From contig NZ_RRCH01000013.1 in assembly GCF_003862495.1 (NCBI RefSeq), positions 1 to 40,610 on the forward strand: 40,610 bases of DNA, read 5' to 3'. The DNA is from Halocatena pleomorpha. GTDB taxonomy: Archaea > Halobacteriota > Halobacteria > Halobacteriales > Haloarculaceae. Under the pieces are notes generated by a model, which ran no database searches, had not been told where the DNA came from, and was given only the letters and a program-made list of their open reading frames with translations. Below, piece by piece: positions 33,074 to 39,977 of the stretch. The translations under genes were made by a program, and so were the position numbers. Every line of letters starts with the position of its first letter. The stretch's first letter is position 1.

Positions 33074-33901
33074 ATGCACACCGTCACCGTCGTCGGTCCC
33101 CACGCATCGGATCTTGTCGAACGGTTGGTTGGCGAACTTGCGACCGACGGATCGGTTGCAACCGTTTCCTCGCTTCCGGTCGCCCCAGCACCGGGGTTCG
33201 AGGACGCCATCGGGTACACTGCGGTGGGCGCTGGCGTCTCCGTCGGACGCAGTTCCGATGGATGGACCGCATACAACGATAGCGACGACCGACCGGTGTC
33301 CGATATCCTCGACGAACTCGCGCCGAACCACGACTACTGTCTGCTTGACGGCGTCGCTGAGGTGACGCTACCAACTATCACCATCAACGACGCCGATCAC
33401 GCTGGTGAGTCGATCGCAACCGTTACAGATCCGAACGATTGTGCGCTCGAACCGCTGCTTGCTGCCATTGAGGGCACAGATCCCCACGAAACGCTCGGAT
33501 CGCTCGTCGAACGCGTGAAACGATCTCCCCATGCCGACAGAGCGGGAGCGATCGCCACGTTCACCGGTCGCGTGCGCGTGAAAAATGATCCTGACGACGC
33601 GCCGACCAAACAACTGGAGTTCGAAGCCTACGAGGATGTCGCAGCCGAACGGCTACGAACCATCAGATCCGAACTCGAAGACCGCGACGGCGTCTATGAC
33701 GTGTGTCTCCACCACCGAACCGGCGTCATCGAACGAGGAGAGGACATCGTCTTCGTGGTTGTGCTCGCCGGCCACCGAGAGGAGGCGTTTCGAACCGTCC
33801 AAGACGGCATCAATCGCCTCAAAGACGAGGTGCCGTTCTTCAAAAAGGAGGTGACGACTGATGATGAGTTCTGGGTCCACGAACGGTCACAAACGCCGTG
33901 A
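33074..33901 (+). CDS. moaE: MobB-like/MoaE fusion: molybdopterin synthase large subunit
   Basis: A 275-aa fusion. Residues about 130-275 are MoaE, the subunit that inserts sulfur from MoaD into precursor Z to make molybdopterin. HRTGVIERGEDIVFVVVLAGHREEAF (214-239) and the catalytic lysines in NRLKDEVPFFKKE (Lys250 and Lys257/258) are intact. Residues 1-110 look like the MobB GTP-binding domain (start HTVTVVGPHASDLVERLV, later DYCLLDGV), but the P-loop GxxGxGKT/S is lost, so it should not bind nucleotide in the usual way. ATG 33074 is leaderless, with a box A 26 nt upstream. MoaD is not in the window. Confidence 0.88.
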   Translation: MHTVTVVGPHASDLVERLVGELATDGSVATVSSLPVAPAPGFEDAIGYTAVGAGVSVGRSSDGWTAYNDSDDRPVSDILDELAPNHDYCLLDGVAEVTLPTITINDADHAGESIATVTDPNDCALEPLLAAIEGTDPHETLGSLVERVKRSPHADRAGAIATFTGRVRVKNDPDDAPTKQLEFEAYEDVAAERLRTIRSELEDRDGVYDVCLHHRTGVIERGEDIVFVVVLAGHREEAFRTVQDGINRLKDEVPFFKKEVTTDDEFWVHERSQTP

Positions 33902-33946
33902 GCCGCGCGGGCGCAGCACCCCAACCACTCACCGTCAAACAATAGG

Positions 33947-33955
33947 TTATATTTT
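33947..33955 (+). promoter_or_regulatory. Strong orphan box A upstream of a structured spacer
   Basis: TTATATTTT is one of the best TATA boxes in the window, yet no start codon of a gene lies 25-30 nt downstream; the next gene begins at 34196. The expected transcript start is near 33977, just before a run of inverted repeats. Confidence 0.5.
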
Positions 33956-33976
33956 CCGCTTCCAAAGCAGGGAGAC

Positions 33977-34130
33977 CGAACGCTGACCAAGGGACGTGCA
34001 GGTACAAGAGGGAATCCGAAGATTCGAAACGACGGCCTCAGCCCCGGTTTTAAAACGTTTGCAGTCGTTTGAGGCAGTCGTGAATGGTACATTTTAGCGA
34101 CATTCAGGCGGCTTTGCGGCTCCAGAACGT
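33977..34130 (+). ncRNA. Candidate structured RNA or long mRNA leader
   Basis: Three inverted repeats follow one another. The first is GAATC/GATTC with a CGAA loop (34012-34016 and 34021-34025). The second is an 11-bp stem with one mismatch (34029-34040 with 34070-34081), holding an inner 4-bp stem AACG/CGTT (34054-34057 with 34066-34069). The third is TGAATG/CATTCA (34081-34086 with 34101-34106). A strong box A lies 25-30 nt before 33977, and a second box A at 34155-34160 serves the next gene separately. This suggests an independent small RNA, or an alternative long leader of the DUF7123-like gene. It is not a tRNA, and I see no RNase P, SRP or C/D-box signature. Confidence 0.4.
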
Positions 34131-34154
34131 GAATTAGCCCTAGCGTTCCTCCCC

Positions 34155-34160
34155 TTATAT
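34155..34160 (+). promoter_or_regulatory. Box A of the DUF7123-like gene
   Basis: TTATAT predicts a transcript start near 34184 and a leader of about 12 nt to ATG 34196. Confidence 0.5.
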
Positions 34161-34195
34161 GCCGGTGTCTCTCAACAGGAGATATGTGAAAAAGC

Positions 34196-34459
34196 ATGAG
34201 CGCAATCCCCTCTCAACGCAACGCTGAATCCCTCCCAGCAAACAAAGAAGAGCGGCTTCTCGCATATCTTCACCAGCAGGCCGTGGAGGATAACGGTGAG
34301 GTGTACTTTAAGAGCAAATTCATCGCTGACGATGTTGGTCTCTCTCCCAAGGAGATCGGCGCGTTGATGTGCAAGCTCCGTGATTCGGCCACAGATCTCT
34401 CAATCGAGAAGTGGTCGTACACGAGCGCCACGACGTGGCGCGTCACGACAGACGGCTAG
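34196..34459 (+). CDS. Small winged-helix-like haloarchaeal protein, DUF7123-like
   Basis: An 87-aa protein. After a short variable N terminus it reads KEERLLAYLHQQAVEDNGEVYFKSKFIADDVGLSPKEIGALMCKLRD and then IEKWSYTSATTWRV. This is the pattern of a haloarchaea-specific small winged-helix family (DUF7123-like), probably a DNA- or RNA-binding regulator. The recognition helix would be LSPKEIGALMCKL (residues about 50-62). ATG 34196 is the only start that keeps the family N terminus. It is monocistronic, followed by a 131-base spacer with a 5-bp stem (CCGTG/CACGG, 34524-34543) next to a short T run that could end transcription. Confidence 0.78.
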   Translation: MSAIPSQRNAESLPANKEERLLAYLHQQAVEDNGEVYFKSKFIADDVGLSPKEIGALMCKLRDSATDLSIEKWSYTSATTWRVTTDG

Positions 34460-34560
34460 GTCCCCCCCGTCTGTTCCCCTTCTGGCTAGTCCATTGCCCT
34501 CCGTTTGGTACTCCCCGTATGAGCCGTGCGTTTTGAAACACGGCGGCGTCACTCACGGGG

Positions 34561-34566
34561 TTTATT
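34561..34566 (+). promoter_or_regulatory. Box A of the second site-2 protease gene
   Basis: TTTATT is centred about 27 nt before ATG 34591. This favours that ATG over the GTG at 34579 and ATG at 34582, which would lie at or before the transcript start. Confidence 0.6.
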
Positions 34567-34590
34567 TTTGCTGAGACCGTGATGTCGGTA

Positions 34591-35733
34591 ATGGCCGGTA
34601 CCGACGAACCAGTTGGTGGACCTCCTGCCGAAGCGTTCTCGTCGGTTTTCGATGTCACCGAAATTCGGAGAGAGGACGATCGGCTGTTGTATTTCGGAGA
34701 GCCAACCGTCTCCCCAGCAGTGCTTGAACAGCACGTCTGGCCCCTGTTTCGAGAGCACGGCTATGAAGTGCAGTTAGCGACCGTCAGCGACGACGAAACC
34801 GATCCCATCACTGGCGTCGAGATCAGCACGGAACGTCAGGCGCTCGTCGCTGAACAGCGATCGATCGGCGTCGATGGAGTACCGTGGTACAATCTCCTCT
34901 TCGGACTGCTCACGATCGTAACGACGCTGTATGCAGGGCTACAGTGGTACGGACTCGATGGAAGCGATCCGACCACTATCCTCAACGCGTGGCCGTTCGC
35001 ACTCGCTGTTCTCGGCGTCCTCGGGATCCACGAACTCGGTCACTACGTGATGAGTCGATATCACCGGGTGAGCGCGAGTCTGCCGTATTTTATTCCTGTC
35101 CCGACAATTTTCGGAACGATGGGAGCAGTCATAAAAATGAAAGGACGGATCCCGAGTCGGAAGGCGCTGTTCGACATCGGCGTTGCCGGGCCGCTGGCCG
35201 GACTCATCGCCGCCGTCGTCGTAACAACGGTGGGGTTACAGCTCAATCCGGTCACTGTGGAGGGACCGATCTACCAGATCCAGAACTTGAACTACCCGCC
35301 GCTCATCCAGATCATCGCTGTGGCCACCGACTCACAACTGACGTTCGCTGAAAGCGGCCAACGGGTCAACCCCGTTGTCGTCGGTGGCTGGGTCGGAATG
35401 TTCGTCACGTTTCTCAATCTCCTTCCGGTCGGTCAACTGGACGGGGGGCATCTCCTGCGTGCGATGCTCGGCAAGCGACAGGAAACCGTCGCGGCACTCG
35501 TCCCTGCCGTGCTGTTCGTGCTCGGTTCGTATCTACTGTTCGTGCGTGAGTTCGCGCTCGAATCCGTCTTCCTCTGGTTTTTTTGGGGACTCATCACCAT
35601 CGGTTTTGCGTACGCTGGCCCGGCGCACCCGATCCGCGACGAACCACTCGACTCGCGGCGAATAGCGATCGGCGTGATCACGTTCGTGCTCGGGCTACTC
35701 TGTTTCACACCCGTTCCGTTCCAGCTGGTGTGA
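34591..35733 (+). CDS. Site-2 protease family (M50) membrane protein
   Basis: A 380-aa membrane zinc protease of the short archaeal S2P type. The N-terminal 90 residues are soluble (FDVTEIRREDDRLLYFGEP and so on), followed by about six to seven helices. The zinc motif is HELGH in GIHELGHYVMSRYHRV (near residue 148). The third ligand is in LDGGHLLRAML (near 286), and GTMGAVIKMKGRIPSRKALFDIGVAGPLAGL is typical of the family. Unlike the other S2P in this window it has no PDZ domain. Substrates are unknown. It is monocistronic and convergent with thiL, 9 bases apart. Confidence 0.92.
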   Translation: MAGTDEPVGGPPAEAFSSVFDVTEIRREDDRLLYFGEPTVSPAVLEQHVWPLFREHGYEVQLATVSDDETDPITGVEISTERQALVAEQRSIGVDGVPWYNLLFGLLTIVTTLYAGLQWYGLDGSDPTTILNAWPFALAVLGVLGIHELGHYVMSRYHRVSASLPYFIPVPTIFGTMGAVIKMKGRIPSRKALFDIGVAGPLAGLIAAVVVTTVGLQLNPVTVEGPIYQIQNLNYPPLIQIIAVATDSQLTFAESGQRVNPVVVGGWVGMFVTFLNLLPVGQLDGGHLLRAMLGKRQETVAALVPAVLFVLGSYLLFVREFALESVFLWFFWGLITIGFAYAGPAHPIRDEPLDSRRIAIGVITFVLGLLCFTPVPFQLV

Positions 35734-35742
35734 GTCAGCGCG

Positions 35743-36603
35743 CTAATGACTGTATCCGCGGTCTGCGAGCGGTTCGCCATCGATCGTCACGTTGCGTTCG
35801 GTAACGGTACCGATCGGCGTCACTGAGACAGACGCAGCCGCTTGGACCGCCGCAACGTCGTCAGTCGTGAACACGAGCTCGAAATCCTCACCGAAATGAA
35901 CGGCGTGTTCGAACGCTTCGGCAGCGTCTGTCGTGGTGTCGTAAACCCGCTCGTCGATCGGGAGCGAATCACGCTCCACGTCGAACCCACAGCCGCTTGC
36001 GTCTGCGAGTTGGTGAAGCGACCGCGCAAGTCCGTCGCTTGAGTCCATCATCGCGCCCGCGTGGGCTGCGATCGCCTGCCCGGTCGTCACACGCGGCTCG
36101 AACCGAAACAGTGCGTTCGCCAGCTCCGGTTCGTGCTCAAACAGTTCGAGTGCGGCCGCACTGCGTCCCAGCGTGCCGGTCACACAGAGGGTTTCGCCCG
36201 GCGTTGCCCCCGACCGGGAAACCGGAGCGGTGCCGCTGCCGATGGCGGTTGTCGCAACAGTAAACTCGGCGTGTTCGTCGAGATCGCCCCCGACGTACGC
36301 CGCGTTGCACAGTTCACACACCGCTCGTGCGCCGTCGATGAAATCTCGTAGCGCGTTCTCTTCGAAGGACGGTGATCCGTACACCGCGACCGCTGCCGTC
36401 GCCTCAACGCCCATGGCAGCGATGTCGGACAGCGACGCGCCGACCGACCGCCACCCGGCCGTGTATCGCGTTGTTCCGATCGGAAAATCTGTCGTCTCGT
36501 GGAGCATATCCGTCGAGATCACGAGATCGTCCACGACCGCTCCGTCGTCACCCGCGGCCGGAAGCCACGAATCGATGAGGGAAAGCGCAGCCCGTTCGTG
36601 CAT
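35743..36603 (-). CDS. thiL: Thiamine-monophosphate kinase
   Basis: Phosphorylates thiamine monophosphate to the active diphosphate with ATP. The 286-aa protein has the family parts GDDGAVVDDLVISTDMLHETTDFP (metal and substrate Asp residues, 18-41) and GWRSVGASLSDIAAMGVEA. YVGGDLDE and MMDSSDGLARSLHQLA follow, ending with HFGEDFELVFTT. ATG 36603 matches MDERAAL-type starts; a start two codons upstream is possible. Box A GGTTTACA (- strand, 36631-36638) is at leaderless distance. It is divergent from rps19e. Confidence 0.94.
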   Translation of the reverse strand: MHERAALSLIDSWLPAAGDDGAVVDDLVISTDMLHETTDFPIGTTRYTAGWRSVGASLSDIAAMGVEATAAVAVYGSPSFEENALRDFIDGARAVCELCNAAYVGGDLDEHAEFTVATTAIGSGTAPVSRSGATPGETLCVTGTLGRSAAALELFEHEPELANALFRFEPRVTTGQAIAAHAGAMMDSSDGLARSLHQLADASGCGFDVERDSLPIDERVYDTTTDAAEAFEHAVHFGEDFELVFTTDDVAAVQAAASVSVTPIGTVTERNVTIDGEPLADRGYSH

Positions 36604-36630
36604 CGTCATCACCACTACACGATCCGCCAC

Positions 36631-36638
36631 TGTAAACC
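36631..36638 (-). promoter_or_regulatory. Box A of thiL
   Basis: GGTTTACA on the - strand is centred about 30 nt before the thiL start. On the other strand TTTAAA at 36705-36710 is the matching box for rps19e (ATG 36736). Confidence 0.55.
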
Positions 36639-36735
36639 ACCACGGGTTCGTTATAGGCTTGCGAAGATCGACTCCGACGGTGAACGAAAGGGCACATCGA
36701 TGTGTTTAAACAGCGCGCGAGAGGATAGATCCGTA

Positions 36736-37185
36736 ATGACGACGTTTTACGACGTGCCGGCCGACGCGCTCATCGAAGCGGTCGCCGAGGAACTCGACAT
36801 CGAAGCACCGGAGTGGGCGGCCTACACGAAATCGGGCGTCTCCCGCGAACTGCCCCCAGAAGAAGAAAACTTTTGGCAACGTCGTGGTGCCAGCCTCCTG
36901 CGACGGGTAGCGATCGACGGCCCGGTCGGGATCAAGCGACTTCGGACGCAGTACGGTGGCTCGAAACAAGGATCAACGCGGTACCGCGTTCGTCCCGACA
37001 TGAAAGCCGACGCCAGCGGTAACGTCATCCGTACGATCCTCCAACAGCTTGAATCAGAGGGCCTCGTTAAGATCGCAGAGGGCGAAGGTCGGCGAATTAG
37101 CGGTGACGGTCGCTCGCTTCTCGACGAGACCGCCTCCGACGTGCTTGCGGATCTCGACCGGCCCGAGCTGGAACGGTACGCCTAA
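36736..37185 (+). CDS. rps19e: 30S ribosomal protein S19e
   Basis: A 149-aa ribosomal protein shared by archaea and eukaryotes, needed for small-subunit maturation. The sequence starts MTTFYDVPADALIEAVAEEL. It has PEWAAYTKSGVSRELPPEEENFWQRRGASLLRR, then GIKRLRTQYGGSKQGSTRY and IRTILQQLESEGLVK, all diagnostic. The long in-frame extension upstream (to 36499) is antisense to thiL and is rejected; box A TTTAAA at 36705-36710 sets ATG 36736. It is followed by the PDCD5-like gene after 88 bases, a common archaeal neighbourhood. Confidence 0.96.
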   Translation: MTTFYDVPADALIEAVAEELDIEAPEWAAYTKSGVSRELPPEEENFWQRRGASLLRRVAIDGPVGIKRLRTQYGGSKQGSTRYRVRPDMKADASGNVIRTILQQLESEGLVKIAEGEGRRISGDGRSLLDETASDVLADLDRPELERYA

Positions 37186-37273
37186 TCATCCCGACGACCG
37201 ATCCGTCGTCGGTTCACTAACCACCTCAGCTTGGCCCGTCACGGTTTTGTGTCGTCCTCTCTAATCGATGGGC

Positions 37274-37618
37274 ATGTCGAACGAGGACGATCTTGAGGAA
37301 CTCCGAGAGAAAAAAATGGAACAGCTCAAAGAGCAACAGCAACAGCAGGATGTCGACGAAGAGGCACTCCAAGCACAACAGGAGCAGGCTGAAGCGCAAA
37401 AGAAGGCAGTGCTTCGTCAGAATCTCACCGACGGTGCTCGAAAACGCCTCAACACGGTGAAGATGTCAAAGCCAGAACACGGCGAGCAGATTGAGCGCCA
37501 AGTGATCGCTCTCGCACAGAGCGGTCGTGTTCAGGGCAAGATCGACGAGAACCAGATGAAACAGCTTCTTCAGGAGTTGACGCCGGATTCACAGAGTTTC
37601 AACATTCGCAGACGCTGA
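37274..37618 (+). CDS. PDCD5 family DNA-binding protein
   Basis: A 114-aa protein of the PDCD5/TFAR19 family, small DNA- and chaperone-binding proteins common to archaea and eukaryotes. The N-terminal part is a Glu/Gln-rich coiled coil ([29 protein letters not shown]). The three-helix core has [49 protein letters not shown], which is diagnostic. ATG 37274 gives MSNEDD; an ATG two codons upstream (37268) is equally possible. It follows rps19e with a T-rich box (GGTTTTGTG, 37241-37249) ahead of it. Confidence 0.93.
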   Translation: MSNEDDLEELREKKMEQLKEQQQQQDVDEEALQAQQEQAEAQKKAVLRQNLTDGARKRLNTVKMSKPEHGEQIERQVIALAQSGRVQGKIDENQMKQLLQELTPDSQSFNIRRR

Positions 37619-37684
37619 GGCAGATGGTCGGCATCGTGCTCACGTTACCGCACAGTTGAAGTGTACTCTCCGAGAGTGTCGCGT

Positions 37685-38983
37685 ATGTACGAGAATATCA
37701 AGGGATTTCGCGATTTCTACCCCGAGGGGATGGGTGCGCGACGGTCAGTTATTGACACCCTAGAGCGCGTTGCCCGTCGATACGGCTTCCGAGAGGTCGG
37801 AACGCCAGCACTTGAACGCACGCAGTTGTACATCGATAAAAGCGGCGAGGAAATCGTCGAGGAACTGTACTCGTTCACTGATCAGGGCGGGCGGGAACTC
37901 GCACTCACCCCGGAGTTGACGCCGACCGTTGCACGCATGGTCGTCGCCAAACAGCAAGCACTCACGAAACCGATCAAATGGTTCTCGACGCGTCCGTTCT
38001 GGCGGTACGAAGAGCCACAGCAGGGTCGCTTCCGGGAATTTTATCAGACGAACATCGATTGCTTTGGTTCGTCAGATCCAGCAGCTGACGCCGAGATCCT
38101 CGCGTTCACAGCGGACGCGCTCACTGAACTCGGACTCACGGGCGAGGAGTTCGAGTTCCGGGTTAGTCACCGAGACATCCTCGGTGGACTACTCGAAACG
38201 TTCGACGCCGATGTCGACGTGGCTAGGGCGATTCGTGCGGTCGACAAGCGCGAGAAAATTGAACGAACGGCGTATTACGATCTGTTGGTCGAGAGCGGCT
38301 TGACGGACGCACAAGCCAGAACGTTCGATGAACTGCTGTCGGCCGACGACCTGTCGGAGCTGACATCGTTTTCGGACAACGAACGACTGACCGACGCCGT
38401 CACGAATCTTCGTGCGGTGCTGGCGGCCACCGAGGACTTCGGCGCGAGGGAATACTGCACGATTTCGTTGGATACGGCCCGTGGATTGGATTATTACACC
38501 GGGACCGTGTTCGAGTGTTTCGACTCAACGGGGGATGTCTCCCGATCGGTGTTCGGCGGCGGGCGATACGACGAACTGATCGAGGAATATGGGGGACAGC
38601 CGACGCCGGCGGTCGGGGTCGCGCTGGGCCACTCGACGCTTTCTCTGTTGCTCGAACGGGCGGGCGTCTGGCCCGAGGAATCGCTCACAACCGACTACTA
38701 CGTGTTGCAGGTCGGTGAGACGCGTGGTGTTGCCGCCGAGATCGTGCAGTCGTTGCGTGGGCTTGGCCACACCGTCGAAACCGACGTTTCGGGGCGGAGT
38801 TTCGGGGCACAGATGGGGTACGCCGACAGCATCAACGCTCAAACAGTGATCATCGTAGGCGAGCAGGATCTCGAATCCGATCAGGTGACGATCAAAGACA
38901 TGCAGAGCGGTGAACAGACGACGGCACCGCTCGATTCGTTCCCACCAGAGCAGGGACGACCGACGTACGACGACTACGCTTGA
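37685..38983 (+). CDS. hisS: Histidyl-tRNA synthetase
   Basis: Class II enzyme that charges tRNA-His. The 432-aa protein has motif 1 around ERVARRYGFREVGTPALE. Motif 2 is FSTRPFWRYEEPQQGRFREFYQTNIDCFGS, and the histidine-binding segments are LDTARGLDYYTGTVFE (HisA) and GGGRYDEL. Motif 3 is GVALGHSTLSLLLE, followed by an anticodon-binding domain. ATG 37685 begins MYENIKGFRDF; an upstream in-frame GTG at 37661 is not conserved-looking. A short ACTCT/AGAGT inverted repeat (37665-37677) sits just before the ATG. It overlaps truA by one base. Confidence 0.95.
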   Translation: MYENIKGFRDFYPEGMGARRSVIDTLERVARRYGFREVGTPALERTQLYIDKSGEEIVEELYSFTDQGGRELALTPELTPTVARMVVAKQQALTKPIKWFSTRPFWRYEEPQQGRFREFYQTNIDCFGSSDPAADAEILAFTADALTELGLTGEEFEFRVSHRDILGGLLETFDADVDVARAIRAVDKREKIERTAYYDLLVESGLTDAQARTFDELLSADDLSELTSFSDNERLTDAVTNLRAVLAATEDFGAREYCTISLDTARGLDYYTGTVFECFDSTGDVSRSVFGGGRYDELIEEYGGQPTPAVGVALGHSTLSLLLERAGVWPEESLTTDYYVLQVGETRGVAAEIVQSLRGLGHTVETDVSGRSFGAQMGYADSINAQTVIIVGEQDLESDQVTIKDMQSGEQTTAPLDSFPPEQGRPTYDDYA

Positions 38984-39801
38984 TGGGACACCGTGCGTTC
39001 CGAGTGGCCTACGACGGCAGCCGCTACCACGGCTTTCAGCGCCAACCCGACGTACCGACCGTTGAGGGCGAGCTGTTCTGTGCACTCCAAGCTCTCGGCG
39101 TCTTCGATGGTGATCACCGTCCGACAGGGTACGCCGCTGCCGGACGGACAGACAGGGGAGTGTCCGCTGTCGCCCAGACGGTTTCTTTTGACTGTCCGGC
39201 GTGGCTCTCACCGCGGGCGCTCAACAGCGAACTCCCGTCTGCCATTCGGGCATGGGCGAGTGCGGAGGCGTCGCCAGCGTTTCACGCGACCCACGACGCC
39301 ACTCACCGCGAATACACGTATCACCTTCATGCGCCGAATGTGGCACTCCATCGGGTACGCGAAACGCTGTCCGCACTCGATGGAACCCACGATTTCCACA
39401 ATCTCACCCCTGACACGGACCGTACTCGGCGGACGCTTGAGACAAAACTCGAAACGGCTGGTCCGTATCTCCGCATCACGCTCCGGGCGTCTGGGTTTGC
39501 TCGGCAACTCGTCCGCCGCGTCGTCGGACTCCTCACCGCAGTCGCACACGGCGACCGCGATGATGTCGATCGCGTGCTCTCCGCCGAACGACTCTCCGGT
39601 CCCGACGGCGTGGGTGCTGCCCCGCCCGAGCCACTAGTGTTGACACACGTCGAATACCCGATGCTGGACTTCGAACGGGATGTTCAGGCAGCGGCGAGCG
39701 CCACGGAACTGTTCGAGACCAAACGGATCGAGCGAGAAACACGATCACGAGTGGCTGGAACGATCCATAGAATGATCGATGAACCACCCAACTATCAGTA
39801 G
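38983..39801 (+). CDS. truA: tRNA pseudouridine(38-40) synthase TruA
   Basis: Makes pseudouridine in the anticodon stem-loop of tRNAs. The 272-aa protein has FRVAYDGSRYHGFQRQP (6-22), the catalytic Asp in AAGRTDRGVSAVAQ (near residue 58) and HREYTYHLH. HDFHNLT and the late ASGFARQLVRRVVGLL helix follow. ATG 38983 shares a base with the hisS stop (TGATG); the TTG one codon earlier is not needed. The region near the C terminus (LFETKRIERETRSRVAG) is typical for haloarchaeal TruA. It is the last gene before the AT-rich spacer. Confidence 0.94.
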   Translation: MGHRAFRVAYDGSRYHGFQRQPDVPTVEGELFCALQALGVFDGDHRPTGYAAAGRTDRGVSAVAQTVSFDCPAWLSPRALNSELPSAIRAWASAEASPAFHATHDATHREYTYHLHAPNVALHRVRETLSALDGTHDFHNLTPDTDRTRRTLETKLETAGPYLRITLRASGFARQLVRRVVGLLTAVAHGDRDDVDRVLSAERLSGPDGVGAAPPEPLVLTHVEYPMLDFERDVQAAASATELFETKRIERETRSRVAGTIHRMIDEPPNYQ

Positions 39802-39977
39802 TGACTTGACTATATTTTATATAATAAATTCCATAGGCATAATTTTATTTGGATATGAAGACAATCGGTGTTACTACTAGATATCGTAATGAAACTCATA
39901 ACACGTCTCTATAAAATACAAATCAATACAAGAACTCTATAACAAAACGGAAACGGCCTCTCAGGGACTACTGCGTC
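39802..39977 (+). promoter_or_regulatory. AT-rich spacer with two box A candidates
   Basis: This 176-base stretch is strongly AT-rich compared with everything to its left. Near the truA stop it reads as T- and A-rich terminator-like sequence (TATATTTTATATAATAAA). CTATAAAATA (39909-39918) and TCTATAAC (39936-39943) are possible box A elements for the next gene; the second would give a leader of about 10 nt. No convincing gene is seen. Confidence 0.45.

Noticed and set aside
36499-36735. 79-codon in-frame extension of rps19e
   Set aside because: It is antisense to thiL and upstream of the rps19e box A. The S19e family starts at MTTFYDV.
39855-39914. 19-codon open frame in the AT-rich spacer
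   Set aside because: It is too short and has no promoter, ribosome-binding site or recognisable motif to support it.
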